Assembly: GCF_019008365.1 (NCBI RefSeq)
Contig: NZ_JAHHUL010000005.1
Coordinates: forward strand, 62,001 to 126,000
DNA from: Phosphitispora fastidiosa
Lineage (GTDB): Bacteria; Bacillota; Thermincolia; Thermincolales; UBA2595
DNA length: 64,000 nt
Direction of reading: 5' to 3'
The notes beneath the pieces are model-generated. The model was not told where the DNA came from and ran no database searches. It worked only from the letters and a program-made list of their open reading frames with translations. The first letter of the stretch is position 1. Each line of letters starts with the position of its first letter. Both the position numbers and the translations under genes were made by a program. Shown piece after piece: positions 8,394 through 17,274 of this stretch.

Positions 8394-8865
8394 ATGAATA
8401 TTTCACCATTCAAAAACTCAGTATGGGTTTACCGCATTTTTGACATTACCGATGAAATCGACCTGAGGGGTGTGGAACGAATCCTATCACCGGAAAAGCC
8501 CACCTCCCGTATGCGGTTGAGCCGTGTCAGGCCAAAATCCATCCATATAGGCAACCCTCCGGTAACAGTTGAATTAGGGTCCAGTGATATTCACCTAAAC
8601 GGGGACTCATACGAAGTGATTGTATCGGCCAGGATATATGACCTAGGGGTCGTGAGTCTTGTGCTGAAAATAGGGCTGCCTGAGGATATCAGTTACCAAG
8701 AGCTCCGGGGTTTTTCAGTTCCAGCATAAGGTGAAGTTGATACAGGGTAATTATGCCATGCTCAGTGATGAGGTCATCAACCACCGTTCAATGCTGCTGG
8801 AAGTCGCTATTGTTGCTCTTTTTGTCTTTGAAGTCCTTCTCACTCTGGGTGAGAAGTTGTTCTGA
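8394..8865 (+). pseudogene. RMD1/DUF155-like gene with the middle deleted and a frameshift
   Basis: The first part (8394-8729, 111 residues) starts with MNISPFKN after a good AAAGGAG site and contains IHIGNPPVTVELG and ARIYDLGVVSLVL, then stops soon after YQEL. In the next frame, without its own ribosome binding site, 8728-8865 encodes HKVKLIQGNYAM, SDEVINHRSMLLEVA and a hydrophobic tail VALFVFEVLL. That ending, a helix with RSMLLE followed by one membrane segment, resembles the C-terminus of RMD1/YagE (DUF155)-type membrane proteins. The two pieces look like the ends of one gene of about 250-300 residues that lost its central part. The family name is from memory of the pattern. Confidence 0.6.
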
Positions 8866-9808
8866 AAGCAGCTCCATTGGTATAATTGAATTTTTTACCC
8901 TGCCAGGTATCCCTTTCTGCCATCACTTCCTCTATCCTTCTTCTGATTTTCCACCAGCTGGTACTCCAGTTGCAGAAATAAAGGCTGCCCTGGGGGCCCT
9001 TGCCGACAAGTCTCTGGATAACAATACGGGGATCGAGGTACTCCAGAAAAAGAACTACCCTGTTAATATACTCGTCAAGGGAAATCACCTCAAACTCACC
9101 ATTCTTGTACATCTGGCCCAATAAGGTATCCCTGATAATATACAGGGAATGAAGCTTGACATAATCGACTCCCAGCGCAGAACACACCTTGGCAGATTCG
9201 ATAACATCTATTTCATCATCCCAGGGTAGATTCAGGATTAGGTGGATAACTGTGTCGATCGACCTTTTTTTAGTCCTGAGAACCGCATCAATAAACTCTG
9301 CCAGCGAATGGCCCCGGTTTATCCTTTGCAGGGTATGATAATTAACCGTCTGCAGCCCGAGCTCGATATTGATATCAAGGCCTTTCTCCTCCTGAATGTC
9401 TTGCAGGAAATCAAGATAAGGGTCACTAATGCAGTCCGGTCGTGTGGATATTGAAATTCCGATAATATCAGGGACAGCGGCGGCTGCCAGGACATTTTGC
9501 CTGAAGGTTTCCAAATCACAATATGTATTGGTAAATGCCTGAAAATAGGCAAAAAAGCGTCTCGCATTAAACCTTTTTCTAAAAAAAGCCTTGTTTTGCT
9601 CAAGCTGGCGGGGAATATCCATACTGCTGGGCAGACATTCAAAACCAGCCCCTTCTTCGTCACAGAAAATACAGCCCCCGGTGCCAAGTGTTCCGTCCCT
9701 GTTAGGACAGGTGCCGGGAAGGTTGACAGGCAGCTTGTAGACCTTTTCACCATACTTATTTTTCAGGTAAGATGAATATTCGTTATACCTGATTCTTTCT
9801 TCTGACAC
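8840..9808 (-). CDS. TIGR01212/YhcC-type radical SAM protein
   Basis: A 322-residue cytosolic radical SAM enzyme. The CPNRDGTLGTGGCIFC region near residues 34-49 holds the cysteines for the 4Fe-4S cluster in the unusual long spacing of the TIGR01212 (E. coli YhcC) family. GISISTRPDC and IELGLQT are further family segments. The members' substrate is not established; a role in tRNA or sulfur-related modification has been suggested for relatives. The start is a GTG at 9808 with GGAGGTG upstream. The 3' end overlaps the convergent pseudogene by 26 bp. Confidence 0.9.
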   Translation of the reverse strand: MSEERIRYNEYSSYLKNKYGEKVYKLPVNLPGTCPNRDGTLGTGGCIFCDEEGAGFECLPSSMDIPRQLEQNKAFFRKRFNARRFFAYFQAFTNTYCDLETFRQNVLAAAAVPDIIGISISTRPDCISDPYLDFLQDIQEEKGLDINIELGLQTVNYHTLQRINRGHSLAEFIDAVLRTKKRSIDTVIHLILNLPWDDEIDVIESAKVCSALGVDYVKLHSLYIIRDTLLGQMYKNGEFEVISLDEYINRVVLFLEYLDPRIVIQRLVGKGPQGSLYFCNWSTSWWKIRRRIEEVMAERDTWQGKKFNYTNGAAFRTTSHPE

Positions 9809-9950
9809 AGTTTACACCTCCGTTACACCTAGTTTGCAGTCCGGCTTAGTATTGCCAGTTGGACAGGTTCACCATTCCATCTACAACTTACCTCCTATTG
9901 TAACACACTTAAAAAGCCATACTATAAAAGGACAATAAGGAGGTGGTCCT

Positions 9951-11312
9951 TTGTTAGCATGTCTCCCTGAACTGCCTTTCGAACCACATGATTACCAGGT
10001 ACAGACAGCCAAAAGAGTTCTCCGGGATATGGACTGCCGGGCCCTGATTGCCGATGAGGTCGGACTTGGCAAAACCATTGAAGCAGGGCTCATTATTAAA
10101 GAAATGATTGCCACCGGGCAGGCAAAAAAAGTCCTCATTCTGACCCCGGCCTCGCTGGTCCAGCAGTGGTGGTCAGAATTAAACGAAAAATTTGGGCTTA
10201 ACTTTTGGGTCAGCCGCAAAGGCCCCTGGGCCTGGTCCGGAAACTTTGTCATCGGGTCTCTGGACAAGGCAAAAAGAGAAGAACACAGCACGCTTATCCT
10301 GGAAAATAAATACGATCTGGTAGTCATAGATGAGGCCCATAAACTGAAAAACCGAAAAACCGGGAACTGGACCTTTGTATCCAAACTCAACACCAGTGGG
10401 CTTGTCCTGCTTACGGCAACACCTCTGCATAACAAGCTTGAGGAAGTATATAACCTGGTGTGCCTTCTGAAACCGGAGCTGTTCCCTGATTACACCAGCT
10501 TTCTCAACCACTACCAGTTGAATCCCAAATCACTGATAAGTGAAATGCGGGAGAAACTTCAGGATGTTATGATTCGAAACCTGACCCGGGAACTGGGAGT
10601 TAAAAACATCTCCCGCAAAGTGAGCCTGATTCCGGTGGATACGACTGAACTCGACAAACAAATCTACGCCAAAATCAAATTATACCCGGGCACATTCCTT
10701 TCACTGCTGCTGCGTAAGGAATTCTGTAGCAGCTACTCAGCACTCTATGATACCCTGCAAAAAAAGGGGGATACCGAGATCCTGGCTCTTTTAGAAGAAT
10801 GCGACATCTCCGCAAAGCTGAAAAACCTGGAAATGATTCTCAGAAACCACAAGGGAAAAATTTTGGTATTTACAGAATATATTCAGACACAGCACTATAT
10901 CGCCCGTTACCTAATGATGCATAATATCAGGTTTATTCTCTTCAATGGGAAACTGGGGAGGAACCAAAAAGAATGGGTAAAACACCTCTTTGAAAAAAGG
11001 GATATCCCGGTGATGATTTGTACTGATTCCGGTTCCCAGGGTCTAAACTTCCAGTACTGTGATGTTATTGTCAATTTTGACCTGCCCTGGAACCCCATGA
11101 AGGTTGAACAGCGAATTGGCCGGATTGACAGGATCGGACAAAAATCCAGCAATGTATATATATATAACTTTATCATGAAGGATACTATTGAAGAAAAAAT
11201 ATTTTCCGTCCTTGGAGAAAAAATCACCCTATTTAATGAGTGTATTGGAGAACTTGACAAGATTCTGGTTGATAATGAAGCAGAGCTTTACAGCATGATG
11301 AGCAAAATGTGA
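9951..11312 (+). CDS. SNF2-family DEAD/DEAH helicase-like ATPase
   Basis: A 453-residue SNF2-type double-stranded-DNA translocase core. Motif I is DEVGLGKT (about residue 35), motif II DEAH (about 125), motif III LLTATPLHN, and the second RecA lobe has GSQGLNFQ and the arginine finger motif QRIGRIDRIGQ (about 380). It lacks the long N-terminal and accessory regions of RapA or HepA, so it is a near-minimal engine. Such proteins remodel protein-DNA complexes or work in defence and restriction systems, but no partner gene lies beside it. The start is a TTG with AAGGAGG upstream; it is divergent from the radical SAM gene and ends at a strong terminator. Confidence 0.85.
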   Translation: MLACLPELPFEPHDYQVQTAKRVLRDMDCRALIADEVGLGKTIEAGLIIKEMIATGQAKKVLILTPASLVQQWWSELNEKFGLNFWVSRKGPWAWSGNFVIGSLDKAKREEHSTLILENKYDLVVIDEAHKLKNRKTGNWTFVSKLNTSGLVLLTATPLHNKLEEVYNLVCLLKPELFPDYTSFLNHYQLNPKSLISEMREKLQDVMIRNLTRELGVKNISRKVSLIPVDTTELDKQIYAKIKLYPGTFLSLLLRKEFCSSYSALYDTLQKKGDTEILALLEECDISAKLKNLEMILRNHKGKILVFTEYIQTQHYIARYLMMHNIRFILFNGKLGRNQKEWVKHLFEKRDIPVMICTDSGSQGLNFQYCDVIVNFDLPWNPMKVEQRIGRIDRIGQKSSNVYIYNFIMKDTIEEKIFSVLGEKITLFNECIGELDKILVDNEAELYSMMSKM

Positions 11313-11340
11313 CCCTTATTTTTCACTTTCCTCCTGACCG

Positions 11341-11378
11341 AAAAAAGCAGCTCAGCCATACTGGCAAGCTGCTTTTTG
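11341..11378. terminator. Bidirectional terminator between convergent genes
   Basis: AAAAAGCAGCT pairs with AGCTGCTTTTT around a 14-base loop. A-rich and T-rich flanks allow it to act for both the SNF2 gene and the diguanylate cyclase gene. Confidence 0.8.
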
Positions 11379-11395
11379 TTAATTAAACGCAATTT

Positions 11396-13021
11396 TTAGC
11401 CGGTGTTCTTTTGGATATTCACTCCCGGTCCGCGGGGACCAAAGCAGACAACTCTGTTGCGGCCGCTGCCTTTAGCCATGTAAAGGGCATCATCAGCGAT
11501 TTGAACAATCTCCTTGACTCCCATGGATGGTTTCCACGCCGCCAGGCCGATACTCAAGGTCATCTTACAGGAATTTCCCTTATATTGAAAAACATGTGCT
11601 TCCACAGTACTGCGCAGCCTCTCCATAAGTTGATACGCGCCGGTAAGCTCGGTATGTGGCATAATAACCGCAAATTCCTCTCCACCATACCTGGCTACCA
11701 GGTCTGAAGCCCGCACCTTATCCCTGACCAGGACGGCCAGTTCTTTCAGAACCATATCTCCAAAAACATGCCCATACCTGTCATTAACTTTTTTGAAGTA
11801 ATCCAGGTCCATCATGGCAACAACAAACTTAAGATGATATCTCTCTGTCTTTTTCACCATCTCCCCCAGACGCTGGTAAAAATATGCATTATTAAACAAC
11901 CCGGTTAACCCGTCAGATGCAGACTGCATCTCCAGTCTTTTGAGGTGGGCAACATTCCGGAAACCTGCGGCAGCGATTTCAGCAACCGTTTTGAGGTATC
12001 TTTCGTAATAATCTGCCTGCAGGTAATCCCGCTGCCCGCGGATAATAATGATACCCGATTCCGCCTTGTTACCCAGTGGTAAAATAAAGAACCCGAAATC
12101 ATAGCCGAGGTTTTTTAGAATTTCAGGTCTGAGTTCTTCCCCGGTCTCAAATCCCAGTTCGACACCCCAGTCAACCTGTTCAGATTCGTAAGAATATATT
12201 TCTGAACATATTCCGTTATCACCGGGGCCGAAAAACACTTTTATCCCCTTAACTGGTATAACCGGATCTATTGTCTCAAAGAGCAGGTCACATATTGTCT
12301 GAAAGTCCCGGGCCTGATTCAGTTCCTTACTAAACCTGTAGAGGAGTTTACTCTTCCGGTATTCCTGGTCAAGTATGTTTTTTTCCCTTTGGGTATCGCT
12401 CTCTGTCTGGATCATAATACCAACATAATGTGAAAAGGCAAAATACAGGGGTAATATAACTGCCGCAAAATTAAACGGTTTCAGCGGGTGGTAGCCTGGG
12501 GACGCCATAACAGTGCCGAGATATGTTCCCAAACATATCACTGTCACAATGACCCCATATTTTGCGCCATATACAATCCGGCAGTTAACCAGAGCTAACA
12601 GGTACAGCAGCAAAAAGGGACTGACAATGCCACCCGACAGGTAAACACCTGCAGAGCTAAAAACCACATCTGCCACTGCAAAAAACAACACCACCTGGCC
12701 ATCAAATCGCAAAGCCCTGGAATAAACTGAAAACATGATCCATTCTGCAGCCAGGAGATATACAAAACCCGCTATAATCAATGCACTAAAGGCAGATAAA
12801 GAAAAGTCCCGTTCAAAGGACTTCCAAATAAACATCAGTTTGGTCCAGATAACGGCAACAACAAATGAAAGGTATCTGAAATTCTGCAGATACCGCATTA
12901 AAATACCGTGAGGACTTCTGTTGTAAGGATAACCGGCCTTAAACAGGCTCAGAACAATCATAAGATACCCTTCTCCCCCCAAAAAGACTACCTTATATAA
13001 TAAATTCACCCGATAAACCAA
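11396..13021 (-). CDS. Membrane-bound diguanylate cyclase (GGDEF) with GAF-like sensor
   Basis: Up to 541 residues. The first 200 or so residues form about six membrane helices, followed by a coiled linker (TQREKNILDQEYRKSK), a GAF-like region (about 225-360) and a C-terminal GGDEF domain. The active-site loop is GGEEF at 446-450 and an intact RxxD inhibitory site, RASD, is at 437-440, five residues upstream. It should make cyclic di-GMP from two GTP and be subject to product inhibition. There is no EAL domain. The start is uncertain: TTG at 13021 has a close-set AAGGA, while ATG at 12961 has a weaker AGAAGG nine bases away. Confidence 0.88.
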   Translation of the reverse strand: MVYRVNLLYKVVFLGGEGYLMIVLSLFKAGYPYNRSPHGILMRYLQNFRYLSFVVAVIWTKLMFIWKSFERDFSLSAFSALIIAGFVYLLAAEWIMFSVYSRALRFDGQVVLFFAVADVVFSSAGVYLSGGIVSPFLLLYLLALVNCRIVYGAKYGVIVTVICLGTYLGTVMASPGYHPLKPFNFAAVILPLYFAFSHYVGIMIQTESDTQREKNILDQEYRKSKLLYRFSKELNQARDFQTICDLLFETIDPVIPVKGIKVFFGPGDNGICSEIYSYESEQVDWGVELGFETGEELRPEILKNLGYDFGFFILPLGNKAESGIIIIRGQRDYLQADYYERYLKTVAEIAAAGFRNVAHLKRLEMQSASDGLTGLFNNAYFYQRLGEMVKKTERYHLKFVVAMMDLDYFKKVNDRYGHVFGDMVLKELAVLVRDKVRASDLVARYGGEEFAVIMPHTELTGAYQLMERLRSTVEAHVFQYKGNSCKMTLSIGLAAWKPSMGVKEIVQIADDALYMAKGSGRNRVVCFGPRGPGVNIQKNTG

Positions 13022-13063
13022 ATTTCCTTCTTTTTTGATGGATTTACCCTTTTCTGTTGATGG

Positions 13064-13357
13064 TTACAGGATTTTAGCCGAAAGGTCTATTACAAGCAAA
13101 GCAAAACCCATACTCAAAAGAGTAATGACAAAATTAACGGCCAATTGTTTGGGCCCTGTTTCCTTAAACAGTTTTTTCAGAATTATATTTGTTACCACGA
13201 GATAAATCGTTGGAGCCAAAATGGCAAAGATGATTGAATTGGCGGTTTTATTTATAGGCATAAATGCATATACCATAAAAACCATAAAGGCAAAAAACCA
13301 GAAAACCAGCCCGGCAGTCAGGGACAACAAGACTTTGAGCATAATTGTAAACACCAT
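13064..13357 (-). CDS. Small membrane protein with three predicted helices
   Basis: A 97-residue hydrophobic protein with three or four membrane segments (about 5-30, 38-60 and 72-95) and a short Lys-rich loop, KKLFKETGPK. It is not recognised as a named family. GAGGTGG precedes the ATG. It lies 56 bp after the MacA-like adaptor gene on the same strand and before the diguanylate cyclase, so it may belong to the exporter operon as an accessory subunit or be independent. Confidence 0.6.
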   Translation of the reverse strand: MVFTIMLKVLLSLTAGLVFWFFAFMVFMVYAFMPINKTANSIIFAILAPTIYLVVTNIILKKLFKETGPKQLAVNFVITLLSMGFALLVIDLSAKIL

Positions 13358-13413
13358 AATACCACCTCAGTGCCTATTATCCCACAAGAGACCTTGGAAG
13401 TATGTGATTTGGC

Positions 13414-14922
13414 TCACTTTCCGGTCCTAAAAGCAGGGTTTTCCAGGACTTCTTCCCCTTCTGTTATTCCACCTACAATTTCAATATACTCATCACCCTT
13501 AAGTCCGATATCCACAGTTCTGGTCTTTGCCTCCTCAGGCCCGGGTATCATTACTACAGACTTGCGACCTTCGAAAATAACCGCCGAAACCGGTAACCTC
13601 AGCACTCCTTCTTTTTTTGCGATAATAACATCTGCATCCCCGGTCATTCCTACCTTCAGAGGGCCGGGAGCCTCGATTTGAATCTTCGTTTCAAATACCA
13701 CACTACTGCCCTCAGCTTCACCCTGGCTGGCGATATATACCACCTGCCCGGGAAAAGACCGGTTACCAAAGGCTCCTGCATAAACCGCTGCCTCCTGCCC
13801 TAACCGGAGTACCGGCATATCGACTTCTTCCACCGTTGCTTTTAGTTCCATGCCCCGGGCTGCCGAGATAACTATAGCCGGTCGGTCCTGAAGAGGTTCC
13901 TGGCCGGAACTGATGTTAAGTTCAGTGACAATGCCTTCCTGTCCTGCATAAACACGGTATTTCTCGATTTCATTCTGTTTTATCTCCCACGCCAGTTCAG
14001 CCTGCCTCAGAGCAAGCCTGCACCGGCCAATTTCCGCCCTGCTTTCACTGGTATCAATTCTGGCAATAACATCATTTTTCACGATATTCTGCCCCTCCCT
14101 GACCTCCAGCTGCAGCACAGCCCCGGGAGCAGCAGCTCTGGCGATACCCACATCAGGCTCCTCAACCTCAGCGCTGCTGAAAGAATTGACCGCTCCACCC
14201 CCGGCAAGGGCAACCGCGACTGAAGCCTGACTGCCTGCAGCCACTGCACCCGGATTCCTGAAGCGCACGGTAACATCATAGATTTTTCCCCCACCGGAAG
14301 CAGCCCTGCCGGCCCTGTCAACATCAACAACAATACCCTCCAGGTAAGACATGAACTCCGAAAGACATACCGTTGCTTTTAATCCATTACTAATTTTTTC
14401 AATACCCATAGGCCCAAAGGGCGCCGTTACCTCCAGAAAACCCGGATCGGTAATTTTGGCCACCGGTGTATTCTTTTCAACCCTGTCACCTTCTTTAACG
14501 AGTAGCTGTGTTACTCTCCCGGAAGCCTGAGCCGTTACCAAATCAGAAGCGGCGGCCAAGGATGCCTCTTCCAGATCCCGTTTCCTGCTCTCACACTCCA
14601 GTTCCGCCTGCTCCAGGGCAAGCCTGGCATCTTCATCTTCCATGGTGAAAAGCAGGTCCCCGGCCTTTACCGTTTGCCCTTCCTGAACCAGAATCCCGGT
14701 AACTCTGGCTTTGACCTCCGGGGTTAACTCCTCCCTGGAGGAATCGGAGATGACCCCCTGAGCAAACACCGATTTAATCACACTGCCCCTGGTGACCTTT
14801 ACAGTTGGAACATTAACGGCTGCCGGCGCGGATTTGGCGGCGGAGTACTTCCACATAGCGATACCGCAAACTATTGCACCTACTAATATAGTTATACCTG
14901 TGACCACATACTTCTTTTTCAT
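13414..14922 (-). CDS. MacA/HlyD-type efflux adaptor with duplicated lipoyl-hairpin units
   Basis: About 502 residues. An N-terminal membrane anchor (residues 5-25) is followed by a lipoyl half-domain (VQEGQTVKAGDLLF), a helical hairpin (ALEQAELECESRKRDLEEA), and the second lipoyl half (VKEGDRVEKNTPVA). A second, similar unit follows: VREGQNIVKNDVIARI, another hairpin with ALRQAELAWEIKQNEIEKY, then a beta-barrel and membrane-proximal domain. Adaptors link inner-membrane ABC transporters to the outside; in monoderms they act with MacB-like permeases. Two hairpin units in one chain is unusual. The start is set at the ATG after GGAGGTACAT, not the in-frame ATG 12 bp upstream. Confidence 0.88.
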   Translation of the reverse strand: MKKKYVVTGITILVGAIVCGIAMWKYSAAKSAPAAVNVPTVKVTRGSVIKSVFAQGVISDSSREELTPEVKARVTGILVQEGQTVKAGDLLFTMEDEDARLALEQAELECESRKRDLEEASLAAASDLVTAQASGRVTQLLVKEGDRVEKNTPVAKITDPGFLEVTAPFGPMGIEKISNGLKATVCLSEFMSYLEGIVVDVDRAGRAASGGGKIYDVTVRFRNPGAVAAGSQASVAVALAGGGAVNSFSSAEVEEPDVGIARAAAPGAVLQLEVREGQNIVKNDVIARIDTSESRAEIGRCRLALRQAELAWEIKQNEIEKYRVYAGQEGIVTELNISSGQEPLQDRPAIVISAARGMELKATVEEVDMPVLRLGQEAAVYAGAFGNRSFPGQVVYIASQGEAEGSSVVFETKIQIEAPGPLKVGMTGDADVIIAKKEGVLRLPVSAVIFEGRKSVVMIPGPEEAKTRTVDIGLKGDEYIEIVGGITEGEEVLENPAFRTGK

Positions 14923-14969
14923 ATGTACCTCCAAAAAAACACGTTAAACTACTCCTGAAACACGTTAAA

Positions 14970-16331
14970 CTATTCCTGCCTGATTGCATTCAGGGGGCTC
15001 AACCTGGCTGCCCTGACCGCAGGGTATATCCCTGCCAGCACTCCCACCAGGGTGGCAAAGGAGAGCGCAAACAAAGCCAGCCAAACCGGGATAACTGCAA
15101 TATTTCCCACCGCTTCCTCAGGAATTTGCAGGAAATTGGTGCTCCTGTATATTAGATTAATGATTCCGGCAATTGCATAAGAAATGGCTAAACCGGCCAT
15201 ACCTCCGAGAAATCCAATCGTACCTGCCTCAATAAGAAACATTTGGCGAATGTTGGGAATTGTCGCCCCCAGAACCTTGAGGATACCGATTTCCCTGGTG
15301 CGTTCCAGGATAGACATGACCATTGTGTTAATGATGCCTATTGTAGCTACCATCAGGGAAATGGCGCCGATACCACCCAGAATCATCTGAATTATAATAA
15401 AGGCCTTGTTAATTTCCTTCAGTTCAGTAATCGGTGAAAACGCCCGAAACCCCATTTCCCGGATGCGGTCAACCACATACTCAACCCTCTCTCTTTCGGG
15501 TACTCTGACAACCAGGTTCATGTAGCTTTCCCGGCCTTCTCTCGGGGAGGTCCCGCCTTGTAATTCTCCGGCCCAGTTACTGAGTTCCCTTACCGTATCC
15601 AAAGGTACATAAACCACGCTGGAACCCGGAGAACTCCGGGTCTCTGAAAGCATACCCACCACCTTCACCTTTATGGTCTTAGAAACACTTGCGCCCCCCG
15701 GACCTGTTTTGGCTGCGGTCAGGGTTACTGTGCGGTTAACCAGCGGAGTCCTGGGAACATCATCTGACAACCGATCCGCTGGGACTACCGCAGCCGGGGC
15801 AGCGGCTGACATTTCCTGCTCCTCCCCGGAGTCCCTGCGGGGACGCCTCTTCTCCCGGAGCATTTCAGGCACATAATAGCCTATTACCGCTTCATTACTG
15901 CCTCCTGTGAGGTATTTCCCTTCTGCCATATCATAGTCAAAATTAATGCCTGCCAGGGCATCAACCCCGATCACCTCCGTATCACACGTCTTCCGGTCAA
16001 CCTGCAGTTCCACCTGACCCGAATTGTACCTTGACTTGGGCATCACTGCCTTGACTCCCGGGATGGACCTTATCTTTTCGGCAGCGCCTTCATCAAGTTC
16101 GCTCACCTGCCTGTGGGTATTCACATCATAGTTGGGATATACCTCTATCTCTGTAAGACTGCCAAACATACTGATACTGCGCACTGCATTTTCCTTGAGT
16201 CCGATAGCCAGAGACATCATGGCAACTATGGCTGCAGTTCCAATGGTAACTCCTATAGCCGTAAGCAGGGTCCGCCCTTTACGGCGCTTCAGGTTGCGGG
16301 TAACAATTTTCAATGTATCACTAAACGTCAT
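14970..16331 (-). CDS. MacB/FtsX-type ABC transporter permease
   Basis: A 453-residue permease with one N-terminal membrane helix (TLLTAIGVTIGTAAIVAMM), a large extracytoplasmic MacB-type periplasmic core domain (about 45-310), and three C-terminal helices of the FtsX fold. The RTREIGILKVLGA motif before the second helix is typical of this family. A low-complexity Arg/Glu/Ala/Pro insertion at about 160-200 is not typical. Such permeases drive mechanotransmission export of peptides, antibiotics or lipoproteins. Its start overlaps the stop of the ATPase gene by one base, so the two are translationally coupled, and the adaptor gene follows 47 bp later. Confidence 0.9.
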   Translation of the reverse strand: MTFSDTLKIVTRNLKRRKGRTLLTAIGVTIGTAAIVAMMSLAIGLKENAVRSISMFGSLTEIEVYPNYDVNTHRQVSELDEGAAEKIRSIPGVKAVMPKSRYNSGQVELQVDRKTCDTEVIGVDALAGINFDYDMAEGKYLTGGSNEAVIGYYVPEMLREKRRPRRDSGEEQEMSAAAPAAVVPADRLSDDVPRTPLVNRTVTLTAAKTGPGGASVSKTIKVKVVGMLSETRSSPGSSVVYVPLDTVRELSNWAGELQGGTSPREGRESYMNLVVRVPERERVEYVVDRIREMGFRAFSPITELKEINKAFIIIQMILGGIGAISLMVATIGIINTMVMSILERTREIGILKVLGATIPNIRQMFLIEAGTIGFLGGMAGLAISYAIAGIINLIYRSTNFLQIPEEAVGNIAVIPVWLALFALSFATLVGVLAGIYPAVRAARLSPLNAIRQE

Positions 16332-17029
16332 TACAAGCCTCCACTACTCTCTTCTTCTCTGTCTATCAGGCCATCTCTCAGATAAATCACCCGGTCGGCG
16401 CGCCCAGCAACTGCATGGTCATGGGTTACCACCACAAAGGTCTGGCCCTTATCCCTGTTCATTTCCTGCATCAGGTCCATGATTTCCTGTTCAGTACGGC
16501 TGTCAAGGTTTCCGGTTGGTTCATCGGCCAGCACCAGCCGGGGACTGTTTACCAGTGCGCGGGCAATACTGACTCGCTGCTGCTGTCCTCCACTCAGTTC
16601 ACTTGGTTTATGGTCAGCCCGTCCCGAGAGGCCTACCATTTCGAGGACTTGCCGCGCCATATCTCTTCTCCTGGCTGTCGGGACCTCGGCAAAAATAAGG
16701 GGAATTTCTACATTTTCTAATGCCGTGAGGTCAGGCAGCAGATTGTAGGACTGAAAAATAAAGCCTATCTGCTCCCGCCGAAACAGGCTTAACTGGTCTT
16801 CACTCATTTCTGTGATCTCACTGCCGCAGCACATTATTTTACCACCGGTCGGTCTGATCAGGCCTCCAACCAGATTAAGCAGAGTTGACTTTCCCGACCC
16901 CGAGGTGCCGCAAAGGGCTATAAATTCACCATCCTGGACTTTCATGTCAATTCCGAACAAAACAGGAATTCCAATTTTGCCCAAGTTGAAGGAGTGCTTT
17001 AAACCCTTAGTTATAATAAGTTCAGGCAT
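16331..17029 (-). CDS. ABC transporter ATP-binding protein (MacB/LolD type)
   Basis: A 232-residue ATPase. Walker A is GTSGSGKST (about 36-44), the Q-loop is FIFQSYNLLPDLT, the signature motif is LSGGQQQRVSIARAL, Walker B is LVLADEPTGNLDS and the switch His lies in VVVTHDH. The sequence is typical of the MacB/LolD branch that pairs with FtsX-fold permeases. It is the first gene of an operon with the permease and adaptor; the promoter should lie in the 245-bp divergent gap shared with the O-antigen-ligase-like gene. The substrate of the exporter is unknown. Confidence 0.93.
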   Translation of the reverse strand: MPELIITKGLKHSFNLGKIGIPVLFGIDMKVQDGEFIALCGTSGSGKSTLLNLVGGLIRPTGGKIMCCGSEITEMSEDQLSLFRREQIGFIFQSYNLLPDLTALENVEIPLIFAEVPTARRRDMARQVLEMVGLSGRADHKPSELSGGQQQRVSIARALVNSPRLVLADEPTGNLDSRTEQEIMDLMQEMNRDKGQTFVVVTHDHAVAGRADRVIYLRDGLIDREEESSGGL

Positions 17030-17207
17030 AGTCTCTCTCCCGTTTATTTGTCATTACAGCGCTTACCGGCAAAATACTATTACAAACCCTTTCACAAGCC
17101 TTAGACGCACAAAAGAGCAAAAATTCTTCACCTGAATCAAAAAATATTTTGTGCGGTTCTGCCACGACCCAATTTTGACAGGAATCGCCCGGATGCGCCA
17201 AGCTGCG

Positions 17208-17236
17208 TTGTAGGCTGCTGCATCATATGATATAAT
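17208..17236 (+). promoter_or_regulatory. SigmaA-like promoter for the O-antigen-ligase-like trio
   Basis: TTGTAG at 17208-17213 and TATAAT at 17231-17236 are separated by 17 bp. A GGAGG site and the ATG at 17275 follow about 30 bp later. Confidence 0.65.
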
Positions 17237-17274
17237 ACTCAGGATAACATATACTACTGGACGGAGGATTCAGA

